The notes: a model not told the origin generated them from the sequence alone. DNA of 64,000 bases from JBKBUF01 sp046290815 (GCA_046290815.1 JBKBUF010000020.1:25291-89290); one strand, 5' to 3'. Positions 52,463 to 62,883 are shown, numbered from the stretch's first letter. A program made the numbers and translations.

Positions 52463-55400
52463 ATGGTAAGAGTAACTGATGCACTTAATCCATCGACTAA
52501 AGATATCAGCGATAATGTTTTTAGCATCGATAAGGCTGTTACGCTTATTAGCCCTAATGGCGGAGAGAACTGGCAAGGAGGAACCACACAAACTATAACA
52601 TGGGCAGTAGGAAATCCTATTTCCGGAACTTACAGACTTGAATATTCGATCAACAATGGTGGCAGCTGGTCACAGATAGTAACAAATGTCACTGGAACTT
52701 CTTATAACTGGACCCTTCCGAATACAGCCTCATTACAAGCACTGGTTAGAATATCTGATGCAACAATGTCTTGTGCTAATGATGTTTCGGATGCAGCCTT
52801 TACCTGGCGTCCTGTTACTCCCGTATTATTAACACCCAACGGAGGAGAGTCATATTCTCAAGGTTGTAGTTATCCCAACGGAATCACATGGGATCAGACC
52901 AAGATGTACAGTACCGTAGATATTGATTATTCACTGAACAATGGAGCTACCTGGGCTTCTTACGCTGTAGGCACAACCAATGATGGGGCTCAGGGTTTCA
53001 ATCTGTTCGAGTCGAATATTGATTATCCATCTTCACTGTTTAGAATTAAAAACAATGGGGACCCGACCAATACCTATGATCAGAGTAATGGAGTCTTTAC
53101 ACTGACTACTCCTATGACCATTACAAGTCCCAACGGTGGAGAAGTCTTTGAAACATGCAAGTCCTTTACCATCACATGGACAAATCCCGCTTGTGCAACA
53201 ACAAAGAATCTGCATTATTCTCTTAATAATGGTTCTACCTGGAATACGATAGCTTTAGGTGTGTCCTCCAGCCTAACTTCATATGCATTCACAATTCCTT
53301 CCAATGTAAACAGCACTCAGTGTTTGATCCGTATTCAGAATGCTTCCTCAACTTCCCAGAGCGATGTGAGCAATGCAGTCTTTTCAATAATTCCCAATAC
53401 CGGTTCCATTGTTGTAACAAGTCCTAATGGAGGCGAGGATTGGAGCAGCGGTAACACCCAAAATATTACCTGGACAGCCAATGCTACAAGCGGCATATAT
53501 AATCTCCAATATTCTGTTAACAACGGCAGCACCTGGAGTACTATAGTAAGTAATTATACCGGTACAAGCTATGCATGGACATTGCCGAATAATGCCAGTA
53601 CCACGGCCCGCATTCGTGTAATCGATAATATGTATCAAAGCTGTACTTCTGACCAGAGTGATGCAGCCTTTACCTGGCGTCCTGTTACTCCGGTGTTATT
53701 AACACCCAACGGAGGAGAATCATTTTATTCAGGAACAACAACTAACATTACCTGGGATCAGACCAAGATGTACAGCACCGTAGATATTGATTATTCACTG
53801 AACAATGGAGCTACCTGGGTCTCATACGTTGTAGGCACAACCAATGATGGTATTCAGGGTTGGACTATTCCTAATGCTTCCTCAGCCAATTGCCTAGTAA
53901 GAGTTAGAAATAATGGTGACCCAACATTAACCTCCGATCAAAGCAATGCGGTTTTTACAATTAAACCTGCAGTAACCATTATTACCCCTAATAGAGACAA
54001 TGGAGTAACAATATGGGGAGGATGTACTGTTACCTCTATCACTTTTGACAGATCCCCTGCATGGTCGAGCTATACTATTCAGTATTCTTTAAATGCAGGA
54101 GCTAGCTGGAACAATATTACAACTAATTTTACGGCAACTACAAATCCTGCAACCTACAATTGGAATATTGGTAATATTTTCTCCACAAAGGCACAAGTGA
54201 AAGTAATCCCTAATCTGGCTACTTCTAATTTTGATACCAGTGACAGTACTTTTACGATTACCAAACCAGTAACTATTATCAAACCAAATTTGGGAGGTAT
54301 TTTACAAGTAGGGACTACTTATGACATCAAATGGCAATCAGATGGAATTTCCAGCGCTTACGATATCTTTTATTCGGCAAATGGTGGTTCTACATGGAAT
54401 AACGTTGTGACAAACTATAACACCTCTGATAATACTTATCCATGGACAGTACCTAATACTCCTACAACTAATGCACTGATCAGAGTGAGAGATAATCTTA
54501 ATACCTGCAAGGAAGATACCAGCAATCTGTTTTTCACCATAAGTACTACTCCTCCTGGTATAACGCTAACCTCTCCTAACGGCCAGGAAACACTTAGTGG
54601 TTGCAACAACCATTTGATCACATGGTCAGAACCTTCAGGTAATATTGGAACATACAACTTAGCTTATTCAATGAATGCAGGTGCTTCATGGATTAATATT
54701 GTTAATAATTTTGTAACGAGTAGCAAATCTTATAACTGGGTAATTCCGGACATTAACTCTTCAAATGTATTGGTTAGGGTTCAATCAAGTGCAGCGCCAA
54801 GTACATTTGATATCAGCGATGCGCTGTTGACTATAAAAAAGGGAAAACTTGATATAATAAATAATGACACCACCATCTGTACTGGAAGTTCTGTACAATT
54901 AGTTGCAACCGGAGCACCGAACTATTTTTGGACCCCATCTACTGATCTAAACAGTAATACCATTCATAACCCAATAGCTACACCAGGTTCAACAACTAAG
55001 TATTTCGCTCAGTATTCAATAGGTGGATGTGCTTTGAAAGATTCGGTAACTATAACAGTATTGTCCGGAACCACAACAGCGAGCGTAAGCATAGCAGCTT
55101 CGCCATCCAATGCAATTTGTGCAGGAACATCTGTAACATTTACTGCCACACCTGTAAATGGCGGCGCTAATCCTGCTTACCAATGGAAGCTTAACGGAAC
55201 AAACGTAGGAACAAATAGTCCATCCTATTCAAATTCTTCATTGACCAATGGGAATACGGTGAGTGTTGAAATGACTTCAAACTCGTCCTGTGTTGCAGGT
55301 GGAGCGGTAAGCTCAAACATAATTACAATGGAAGTAAATACTACAGCAGGGACTCCGGAAACGATTACAGGAAATACTACAATATGTGAAGGCTCATCAC

Positions 55401-56095
55401 AAACATATAGCGTTAGTCCGGTAAGCAATGCCAGCAGCTATACCTGGCTATTGCCTTCAGGCTGGAGCGGAACTTCCACCACTAATACCATTTCCGTAAC
55501 GGCAGGTTCTGCCGGAGGTAACATTTCTGTAAAAGCAAATAACGGTTGTGGATCTAGCGCCGAAAGCCTTAGATTTATTACTGTTAATAATTTACCATCC
55601 GTTACATTTTCTCCAATGATGAATGTATGTAACACTGCCGGACCATTTGCATTATTTGGTGGAGACCCTGAAGGCGGGGCTTACTCCGGGCCAGGTGTTT
55701 CAGGAGGGCAATTTAACCCTTCCTCTGCAGGAATTGGTACTCATTCATTATTATACACTTATACCGATAATAATTTGTGCTCAAGGTCTGCTACTTCTCA
55801 AATTACGGTTGATGTTTGTACCGGGAACCTGGGTCAGGCAGATATCAATTCTGTAACAGTTCAGCCAAATCCATTCAGCAACCATGCTGTTATGTTTATT
55901 CCAAAAACTGTAAAACCTGAAAATGCCTATTTGTATATATTTAATATGGAAGGCATATTGGTGAAAACTATTCAGGATATTAATACTAATGAAGTAATAA
56001 TCTCCAGTGAAAATCTGGCATCAGGCATGTATTTCTTTCAGTTGGTTAACCACAATAAACTTGTTAGCAGAGGAAAACTGTTACTTGAAGAGTAA
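52463..56095 (+). CDS. PNGGE-repeat (Kre9/KNH-like Ig) T9SS surface protein
   Basis: A 1,210-residue open frame. The true gene starts at 52181 and is interrupted only by the TAG at 52382. It carries eight more repeats of about 90-100 residues with the pattern (ISPNGGENW...ITWxxG...YSINNGGSWSQI...VRIxD), the Kre9/KNH-type Ig-like module. After them come Ig/PKD-like units (SVSIAASPSNAICAGTSVTFTATP, GTPETITGNTTICEG) and a type A sorting domain (VQPNPFSNHAVMFIPK). Two repeats are nearly identical at the DNA level (52790-52986 and 53660-53850). Role: surface adhesion or wall binding is likely. A strong terminator follows at 56131-56174. Confidence 0.88.
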   Translation: MVRVTDALNPSTKDISDNVFSIDKAVTLISPNGGENWQGGTTQTITWAVGNPISGTYRLEYSINNGGSWSQIVTNVTGTSYNWTLPNTASLQALVRISDATMSCANDVSDAAFTWRPVTPVLLTPNGGESYSQGCSYPNGITWDQTKMYSTVDIDYSLNNGATWASYAVGTTNDGAQGFNLFESNIDYPSSLFRIKNNGDPTNTYDQSNGVFTLTTPMTITSPNGGEVFETCKSFTITWTNPACATTKNLHYSLNNGSTWNTIALGVSSSLTSYAFTIPSNVNSTQCLIRIQNASSTSQSDVSNAVFSIIPNTGSIVVTSPNGGEDWSSGNTQNITWTANATSGIYNLQYSVNNGSTWSTIVSNYTGTSYAWTLPNNASTTARIRVIDNMYQSCTSDQSDAAFTWRPVTPVLLTPNGGESFYSGTTTNITWDQTKMYSTVDIDYSLNNGATWVSYVVGTTNDGIQGWTIPNASSANCLVRVRNNGDPTLTSDQSNAVFTIKPAVTIITPNRDNGVTIWGGCTVTSITFDRSPAWSSYTIQYSLNAGASWNNITTNFTATTNPATYNWNIGNIFSTKAQVKVIPNLATSNFDTSDSTFTITKPVTIIKPNLGGILQVGTTYDIKWQSDGISSAYDIFYSANGGSTWNNVVTNYNTSDNTYPWTVPNTPTTNALIRVRDNLNTCKEDTSNLFFTISTTPPGITLTSPNGQETLSGCNNHLITWSEPSGNIGTYNLAYSMNAGASWINIVNNFVTSSKSYNWVIPDINSSNVLVRVQSSAAPSTFDISDALLTIKKGKLDIINNDTTICTGSSVQLVATGAPNYFWTPSTDLNSNTIHNPIATPGSTTKYFAQYSIGGCALKDSVTITVLSGTTTASVSIAASPSNAICAGTSVTFTATPVNGGANPAYQWKLNGTNVGTNSPSYSNSSLTNGNTVSVEMTSNSSCVAGGAVSSNIITMEVNTTAGTPETITGNTTICEGSSQTYSVSPVSNASSYTWLLPSGWSGTSTTNTISVTAGSAGGNISVKANNGCGSSAESLRFITVNNLPSVTFSPMMNVCNTAGPFALFGGDPEGGAYSGPGVSGGQFNPSSAGIGTHSLLYTYTDNNLCSRSATSQITVDVCTGNLGQADINSVTVQPNPFSNHAVMFIPKTVKPENAYLYIFNMEGILVKTIQDINTNEVIISSENLASGMYFFQLVNHNKLVSRGKLLLEE

Positions 56096-56130
56096 ATTAT
56101 AAGTCCGGTTTATAAAGGAATATTAAATAA

Positions 56131-56174
56131 ACAATGTAAAGAGGTTGTCAATTTTGGCAACCTCTTTACATTGT
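56131..56174 (+). terminator. Rho-independent terminator-like hairpin, 17-bp perfect stem
   Basis: Arms at 56131-56147 and 56158-56174 are perfectly complementary (core AAAGAGGTTG/CAACCTCTTT) with a 10-nt loop. It lies 36 bases after the stop of the PNGGE-repeat gene. No long T-run follows, so termination efficiency is uncertain. Confidence 0.75.
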
Positions 56175-56268
56175 ACATTGAATTTAGGACACGAGACAGG
56201 CATTGCATCACCTCTTAAAGCTACTACACCAAAAAACCTACCGGTCCTGAAATCTCCGGCATATAACT

Positions 56269-56410
56269 TCAATTAAGTAAATCAAAAAACTCCTTAATCT
56301 CCTCCAACAAACTTTCCATTGACATATTATTAATATGGTGTTAAATACCGAATTATTAATAGACTTATCTAATAACTTGCCATTTATAATTTTGAGTAAA
56401 TGAGGAAATC
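56269..56410 (-). pseudogene. Truncated copy of the 51317-51769 gene (3' end only)
   Basis: Minus-strand DNA close to the last ~45 codons of 51317-51769 (shared: SMESLLEEIKEFF, DKSINNSVFNT). It has a small deletion and a frameshift near 56330, and the stop codon is displaced (FFD-LLN-stop). It starts abruptly next to the palindrome at 56420. No coding use is likely. Confidence 0.8.
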
Positions 56411-56419
56411 TGTTACGAC

Positions 56420-56515
56420 ATGGTTCGTGTCTTCACGAACCATTTGAGCCTATAATGAAACACTCACTTCGCCCTCGTTTGCAACAAGCATGTCCTAGAA
56501 AGCGATTATATCGCT
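56420..56515. repeat. Two palindromes beside the truncated gene
   Basis: ATGGTTCGTG/CACGAACCAT with a 4-nt loop (56420-56443) and AGCGAT/ATCGCT with a 3-nt spacer (56501-56515). They lie in non-coding DNA that looks like a degenerate repeat element. The first begins about 10 bases from the break point of the truncated copy. Confidence 0.6.
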
Positions 56516-56563
56516 CTCATCTAATGTAGATTATATTATTGGACCAATCTTCTTGTTTAAAAA

Positions 56564-58261
56564 TTATCGATTTTTAATTAGCTGAAGCCTATTTCTTGCT
56601 TCTGAATTATTTCTGTCAAGTTTTAAAACTCTTTGGTAAGCATCTTCTGCCAGCCGGATAAAATTGCCTTGCTGATAAGCATCTCCTGCCTCCAGCCATA
56701 TTACAGGATTCAATGAATCCTTTATCGTTTTTTCCTGAAGTAATAAAAAATTCTCTGCCACACCTTTCCCTTGCAGTGAACCGGTAAGATAAGGATTTAA
56801 ACTAAGTGATTTACTAAAGGCTTCTCTTGACTCATCAAACTTTGCTGTCATAAAATAAGCGCCACCCAGATTTTCCCATATATCGGCATCATAGGGATAA
56901 ATTTTAATGGCCCTTTGAAGTTCTATTATTGCTTCATTAAATTGTTTTTTCTGCCCGTAAGCTATACCTCGGTCAAGAAATATACGTGCATAGGTTTGCA
57001 ATGCAGGATAAGGACCATTGAACAGTTTGCCTGCTTCCTCCCAATATTCAACAGCTCTTTCAATTTCATTCAGATTAAAATAACAAAGACCTAAATTCAA
57101 ATGACTATTGAGGTATTTTGGATGAATGTCAACAGCTTTTTTAAAATAATAAATTGCAGAATGAATCTCCTGTCTAAACGATGCAGTGTCAGCTGCTGTT
57201 TTTATTTTCTTCCCCTCGAATAATTTATAAGCAGCATTAAATATAACCGTGCCTGCATTACTATTAGCAAGTGCACTTTCACGAACATAACTTACATCAC
57301 TTAAATGCAATTCATAATCGCTTTTCCACGCCTGATTTCTGTCGATAGTTTTAGCACAGAGAGGAATTAAAATGCAGATACAAATTATAGTGGCAACTGT
57401 TTGCCTGATTACACTATTATTAAATTTTTCTATGAGATAATTAATACCCCAAACTAAAATCATACAAAATCCCAGTGAAGAATGATAGATCAAACGTTCA
57501 CCCATAGTCGCGCCAATCGGAAATATTAAATTATTAACAAGGATAAAAAAACCCAGAAATACCACAAGCATAAATGATATAATATGCTTTTTTCTGTATA
57601 AGTAAACAGTCGCAAATCCAAGAGAAAGATAAATGAATATTGCAACCCAGCTCTGCCAATCTCCAAAATTTGAATAAGGTAAATGGTTGTAAGAATAATC
57701 GTATGAAAGATTTTTAGGATAAATTAATACCCTTAAATATTCTAATATAATGGATATTTTGGATGCCAGCTTTTCTGCCGTATTTGCAAACAAATATGGG
57801 TCATTCAAAACATCTTTCTTTACCTTCAAAACAGAGTTATTAAATGCAGAGAATCTCATAACTACAAACAGCATGAGAACTCCAAACATCGCTTTGGTAC
57901 AACTATTAATAATACTCTTATAAGATTGGTGATGAATGATTATCAGACCGGTTACAAGAATAAAAGGCAGGACAATAGCATATTCTTTAGATAATAATGC
58001 AGCAGAAAAACTAGCTATACATAAAAAAAGATTTTTTGTATTACTGGTCTTAAAATATCTTAGCAGATAGGTACCTGTAAGAGCAATAAACAATAATGAT
58101 AAGATTTCATCTCTGCTTTTGATATTAGCAACAACTTCTGTATGAACAGGATGTGCTATGAATAACAGAACAGTAAAAAATCCTAATAGTGGATTGGAAG
58201 GAAATACAAATTGTTGCATGAAGTACAAAAGAGCAATCATTGATAGCATAAACAGCAACAC
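56564..58261 (-). CDS. TPR membrane protein (TMTC/GT39-like), C-terminal part
   Basis: A 565-residue frame with about eight membrane segments in its first ~290 residues (LLFMLSMIALLYFMQQ, PLLGFFTVLLFIAHPVHTEVVANIKSRDEILSLLFI, and so on). At least four tetratricopeptide repeats follow (about 335-560; SAIYYFKKAVDIHPKYLNSHLNLGLCYFN, EAIIELQRAIKIYPYDADIWENLGGAYF). The VHTEVVANIKSRDEILS block is typical of the TMTC/glycosyltransferase-39-like family of Bacteroidota. It begins in the middle of a membrane segment, and the upstream frame 58237-58713 supplies the missing N-terminus: one C/G added near 58264 joins them into a 716-residue protein. Confidence 0.85.
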   Translation of the reverse strand: MLLFMLSMIALLYFMQQFVFPSNPLLGFFTVLLFIAHPVHTEVVANIKSRDEILSLLFIALTGTYLLRYFKTSNTKNLFLCIASFSAALLSKEYAIVLPFILVTGLIIIHHQSYKSIINSCTKAMFGVLMLFVVMRFSAFNNSVLKVKKDVLNDPYLFANTAEKLASKISIILEYLRVLIYPKNLSYDYSYNHLPYSNFGDWQSWVAIFIYLSLGFATVYLYRKKHIISFMLVVFLGFFILVNNLIFPIGATMGERLIYHSSLGFCMILVWGINYLIEKFNNSVIRQTVATIICICILIPLCAKTIDRNQAWKSDYELHLSDVSYVRESALANSNAGTVIFNAAYKLFEGKKIKTAADTASFRQEIHSAIYYFKKAVDIHPKYLNSHLNLGLCYFNLNEIERAVEYWEEAGKLFNGPYPALQTYARIFLDRGIAYGQKKQFNEAIIELQRAIKIYPYDADIWENLGGAYFMTAKFDESREAFSKSLSLNPYLTGSLQGKGVAENFLLLQEKTIKDSLNPVIWLEAGDAYQQGNFIRLAEDAYQRVLKLDRNNSEARNRLQLIKNR

Positions 58262-58713
58262 CTGAAAATATGTCGAAAGTTTGCAATCTTTAGATTATCG
58301 TTTGCAATGGCGATTTCTAATTTCTTTTTTTTGTTAACAAGTGCATTCATTTGTCCGGCACTTGTATTTTGCCTTTGCGCCTTTAAGAGTTCTTTCTGGA
58401 CATTTATATATTCATCACCTAAGGTTTGTCCAAAAATTTCCTGCTCGATGGCAAAGGTAGCAATAGAAAGAGGTCGGTATCTGCCTCCAGCAAGCGGGGA
58501 AGCGGCGCCCATCATGTCATAATAACCCTGGTATGCATCTGTAGTAAAAATGTCTTTTAGACCTGCCAGGCCCTTTTGAACATTTAGATTTTTTAATATT
58601 ACTAATTCATCGTCCATTGCATAGGAATGATGAAAAGTATTCGCATATAGTACAAGGCAAAAGCACATTACCACTCCTACCTGGAATTTGATATTATTTA
58701 AAAGCTTAAACAT
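58237..58713 (-). CDS. TPR membrane protein, N-terminal part (frameshifted)
   Basis: A 158-residue frame with an N-terminal membrane segment (about 9-26) and the DDE-type entry motif YANTFHHSYAMDDELVILKN. Then comes a region absent from most relatives as I recall them (about 92-143; EYINVQKELLKAQRQNTSAGQMNALVNKKKKLEIAIANDNLK), predicted to be helical/coiled coil. The frame then fails at HIF: with one extra base the reading becomes HIFQVLLFMLSM and continues in 56564-58261. The cysteine-rich tail RCCCLCYQ is an artefact of the wrong frame. Confidence 0.85.
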   Translation of the reverse strand: MFKLLNNIKFQVGVVMCFCLVLYANTFHHSYAMDDELVILKNLNVQKGLAGLKDIFTTDAYQGYYDMMGAASPLAGGRYRPLSIATFAIEQEIFGQTLGDEYINVQKELLKAQRQNTSAGQMNALVNKKKKLEIAIANDNLKIANFRHIFRCCCLCYQ

Positions 58714-59143
58714 TAGTGACTAAAGGGAAAATCCTGAATGGGTTATGTTTGCCATGAATGTTAATCAAAGATTTCATTCCGGTCAATTGCTTAGTGATCC
58801 ATAATTTAAATTAGATCATTGTATAATTGAACCTCAATTAAGTTCTAATATTATTTAAAATTATAAATTATTGATAAATTATTAGTTTACAAGCATTTTA
58901 CCGCCCCTTAACAAAACCCTACCGCTTGGTAATGAGCCATTTACCTAATACTCACCGCATAAAGATTTTTTTTAATTTTTTAACCTACAAACATAAATGA
59001 TTTACGTATAGAAGGCTTACATTTACGTGTGAAATAAATAAACTCAAAATAGGATCATAAAAATAAAACTCCAATACCACACATCCCGAATAGAAATTAT
59101 TTCAACTAATATTTATAAGCGATAACAACAATTTAACCATTCT
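58714..59143. other. No gene seen; AT-rich divergent promoter region
   Basis: About 430 bases of AT-rich DNA between the TPR membrane protein and the SprB-repeat gene. No exact -7 box, hairpin or small ORF stands out. Confidence 0.5.
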
Positions 59144-62100
59144 ATGAAAAAAGATTACTTAACATTAAGTAAGACGAAAGTCCTATTAATATTATCCATT
59201 CTATTTACAAGCTTGACAGGAAAGGCTCAAACCACCTTGTCTCCAGGCGAAATAATGATGACCTGCTTTAATACTGAGAGTACTCAAGATGGATTTACTT
59301 TTGTGATATTAAGGAATATTAATTCAGGAACTGCAATAAATTTTACAGATATTGGATGGGATCCTTCTGCCAATAATTGGGGAGGAGTAACAGGGATATC
59401 AGAAGTATATTTTACATGGACCGCATCCGGTGCAATGAATTGCGGTTCAGAAGTCAGTATTTCAGCAACAGGTTCCGGTATCACAGCCACCTCAGGAACA
59501 ATAACCGGAATAAATGGCGGCCCAAACCTTAACCTTTCTTCAGCAGGTGAGTCTATTCTTGCATATCAGGGCACGCATGCTTCACCTTCATTTATAACTG
59601 GATTTACAAATTACATTTCAGGTTGGACATGGAACTCCGGACTTGCTTTAACCAGTTGCGGTCTACCTTCATCTCTTACTAATGGGACCAATGCTATGTC
59701 CTTTCCGGATATTGATAACTGGAAATATAACTGTAATACAACAGCTGCTTCTGCAAGTACCTTAAGATCTTTATTAGCAAATAGCAGTAATTGGATTTCT
59801 GATGATACGACCCCTTATGCATTCAGTCACTGCATCACAGGATGTAGTTCACCCTTAACTGCAAACATCACTTCATCCACCAATGTATCATGCAACGGAG
59901 GCTCTAACGGAAGTGCCACTGTAACTGCATCCGGGGGAACATCACCTTATACATATTCCTGGGCTCCATCAGGTGGAACAGGTGCTACAACAACTGGTCG
60001 TACTGCCGGCTCATATACTGTAACCGTAACTGACGCTGCCTCAGCTACCGCCACTGCAACGGTAACAATTACTCAACCAACTGCCATTTCAACTTCAGGA
60101 TCGCAAACAAACGTTTCATGTTTTGGAGGATCAAACGGTTCAATTACAGTTGCTCCTTTCGGAGGAACTCCCGGATATACTTACTCATGGGCTCCATCAG
60201 GAGGAACATCTGCAACTGCCAGCGGCCGATCTGCTGGTACCTACACCGTAACCGTAACAGACGCCAATGGTTGTACTGCAACAAGAACATATACATTAAC
60301 TCAACCCTCTTCTCCTGTTTCAGGATTTACTGCCGTAACTAATGTTGCTTGTTTCGGAGGCTCTAATGGTGCTATCAACTTAACTCCTTCAGGTGGTACT
60401 CCGGGATATACATACAATTGGGGAAGTGGTATTACATCCGAAGACAGAACAGGGCTTGCTGCCGGCACTTACACAGTTGTGATTACTGATGCAAATGGCT
60501 GTACAGGTACGGTAACTACAAGTGTTACGCAACCTTCTTCTCCTGTTTCAGGATCGACAGTCGTCACTAATGTTGCTTGTTTCGGAGGTTCTAATGGTGC
60601 TATCAACTTAACTCCTTCAGGTGGTACTCCGGGATATACTTACAACTGGGGTAGCGGTATTACAACTGAAGACAGAACCAGTCTTGCCGCAGGAACTTAC
60701 ACAGTTGTGATAACCGATGCCAATAGCTGTACGGGTACTGTAACTGCAAGTGTTACGCAACCTTCTTCTCCTGTTTCAGGATCTACTGTCGTAACTAATG
60801 TTGCTTGTTTCGGAGGCTCTAATGGTGCTATTAACTTAACTCCTTCAGGTGGTACTCCGGGATATACATACAATTGGGGAAGTGGTATTACAACTGAAGA
60901 CAGAACCGGGCTTGCCGCAGGAACTTACACAGTTGTGATTACCGATGCCAATAGCTGCACAGGCACTGTAACTGCAAGTGTTACGCAACCTTCTTCTCCT
61001 GTTTCAGGATCTACTGTCGTCACTAACGTTGCTTGTTTCGGAGGCTCTAATGGTGCTATTAACTTAACTCCTTCAGGTGGCACTCCGGGATATACTTACA
61101 ACTGGGGTAGTGGTATTACAACTGAAGACAGAACCGGTCTTGCTGCCGGCACTTACACAGTTGTGATTACTGATGCAAACAGCTGCACAGGCACTGTAAC
61201 TGCAAGTATTACTCAACCTTCTTCTCCTGTTTCAGGATCTACTNNNNNNNNNNNNNNNNNNNNNNNNNNNNNNNNNNNNNNNNNNNNNNNNNNNNNNNNN
61301 NNNNNNNNNNNNNNNNNNNNNNNNNNNNNNNNNNNNNNNNNNNTGAAGACAGAACCGGTCTTGCTGCCGGCACTTACACAGTTGTGATTACTGATGCAAA
61401 CAGCTGCANNNNNNNNNNNNNNNNNNNNNNNNNNNNNNNNNNNNNNNNNNNNNNNNNNNNNNNNNNNNNNNNNNNNNNNNNNNNNNNNNNNNNNNNNNNN
61501 NNNNNNNNCAGGCACTGTAACTGCAAGTATTACTCAACCTTCTTCTCCTGTTTCAGGATCTACTGAAGTTACTAATGTGTCATGTTTCGGAGGCTCTAAT
61601 GGTGCTATTAACTTAACTCCTTCAGGTGGTACTCCGGGATATACTTACAACTGGGGTAGTGGTATTACAACTGAAGACAGAACCGGTCTTGCTGCCGGCA
61701 CTTACACTGTTATTATTACTGATGCAAACAGCTGCACAGGCACTGTAACTGCAAGTATTACTCAACCTTCTTCTCCTGTTTCAGGATCTACTGAAGTTAC
61801 TAATGTGTCATGTTTCGGAGGCTCTAATGGTGCTATTAACTTAACTCCTTCAGGTGGAACGAGTCCTTATTCTTATAACTGGGATAACGGTAATACCACT
61901 GAAAACAGAACCGCACTAGCCGCCGGCACTTACACTGTTATTATTACTGATGCAAATAACTGCACTGGTACAGTAACTGCAAGTGTTACACAGCCGAGCC
62001 AAATTTCTTCAGAAGTCATCTCACAAACCAATGTAAAATGTAATGGAGGCAGCAATGGTGAAGCTGCTATTTCAGCATCAGGCGGAACTGGCACTTTCAC

Positions 62101-62719
62101 TTATTCCTGGTTACCGTCAGGAGGAAATGATGCTTCTGCAGGGGGACTTTCTGCCGGAACTTATACTGTTACCATTACAGATGAGAATAGCTGTACTGCT
62201 ACTCAAACTTTGACCATAACAGAACCTGAACTATTATCAGTTACTTTAAGTGAGTTTAATGATGTTTGCTATAACCAGCCGGCATTTACATTAACCGGAG
62301 GTTCACCTGAGGGTGGAGTTTATTCAGGAACCGGTGTGAGTTCTAACCAATTTAATTCATCATCAGCCGGACTAGGTTCTCATACAATCACCTATACATA
62401 CACAGATGCAAATGCATGTACAGGTTCTGCCACCGCAGATATTAAAGTAGATATTTGTACAAGTACCGATAAATCTCAGGCTGAACTCAGTATTTTTAAT
62501 GTAAGCCCGAACCCCGGCACAGGTTACTTTAATGTAACTACAACCATAAAAAATGCTACACTGGAAATTTTTAATTCATCAGGGACCAAGGTCTATAGTG
62601 AAAAAATTTCTGATGGAGAGCAGTTCCTTAATTTGGAGCAACTGAGTGGAGGTTTTTATATATTCAAATTATCTTCCGACAATGGATCTGCTACAAGAAG
62701 AATTGTAGTACAGAAATAA
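59144..62719 (+). CDS. SprB-repeat T9SS surface protein (contains two assembly gaps)
   Basis: One gene: signal peptide (MKKDYLTLSKTKVLLILSILFTSLTGKAQ), an N-terminal lamin-tail-like beta domain (about 30-225), then SprB repeats. Two divergent repeats open the array (SCNGGSNGSATVTASGG, SCFGGSNGSITVAPFGG). Next come at least seven 76-residue units of the type VACFGGSNGAINLTPSGGTPGYTYNWGSGITTEDRTGLAAGTYTVVITDANSCTGT. A last repeat, an Ig-like unit and a type A sorting domain (NVSPNPGTGYFNVTT) end it. Gaps of 100 N at 61244-61343 and 61409-61508 break the frame only because N counts are arbitrary; with a first gap of 107 and a second of 0 the gene is in frame (1,160 residues). SprB-type repeats form gliding adhesins in flavobacteria; here probably surface adhesion. 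Confidence 0.92.
61244..61343. other. Assembly gap 1 (100 N)
   Basis: A standard-length placeholder. From the phase of the 228-bp repeat the true length should be 107 bases plus a multiple of 228, because the unit is cut at offset 9 and resumes at offset 116. Confidence 0.95.
61409..61508. other. Assembly gap 2 (100 N)
   Basis: Flanking bases CAGCTGCA and CAGGCACTG are contiguous in intact units (61180-61196). The true gap is therefore 0 or a multiple of 228 bases. Confidence 0.95.
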
Positions 62720-62761
62720 TTCCTCTGAACGGATCAACTTATTTATCTATTCTATTATTAC

Positions 62762-62791
62762 AAAAAACCTTAGGATGACCTAAGGTTTTTT
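62762..62791 (+). terminator. Rho-independent terminator of the SprB-repeat gene
   Basis: Stem of 13 bp with core CCTTAGG/CCTAAGG, 4-nt loop ATGA, flanked by A- and T-runs. It lies 43 bases after the stop. It could serve both this gene and the convergent minus-strand gene. Confidence 0.9.
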
Positions 62792-62883
62792 TATTTGTTG
62801 TCCATTAGCTCAAGGTATATTTAATTATTTCTGTTATTGTCATCTTATTGAGGAATTACGCTCCCGAAGAAATTTATTCAATT

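Larger units (their letters stand above)
60323..62011 (+). repeat. 228-bp tandem repeat array inside the SprB-like gene
   Basis: Units start at 60323, 60551, 60779, 61007, 61235 and, after the gaps, at 61556 and 61784, each 228 bp (76 codons) apart and nearly identical. The array explains why the assembly failed here. Confidence 0.95.

Noticed and set aside
61213..61515. Minus-strand ORF running through both N gaps
   Set aside because: Made mostly of N; it is antisense to the SprB-repeat gene.
60323..62011. 228-bp tandem repeats as a CRISPR or satellite
   Set aside because: Repeat length is a multiple of three, the frame stays open and the translation is an SprB repeat; there are no spacers.
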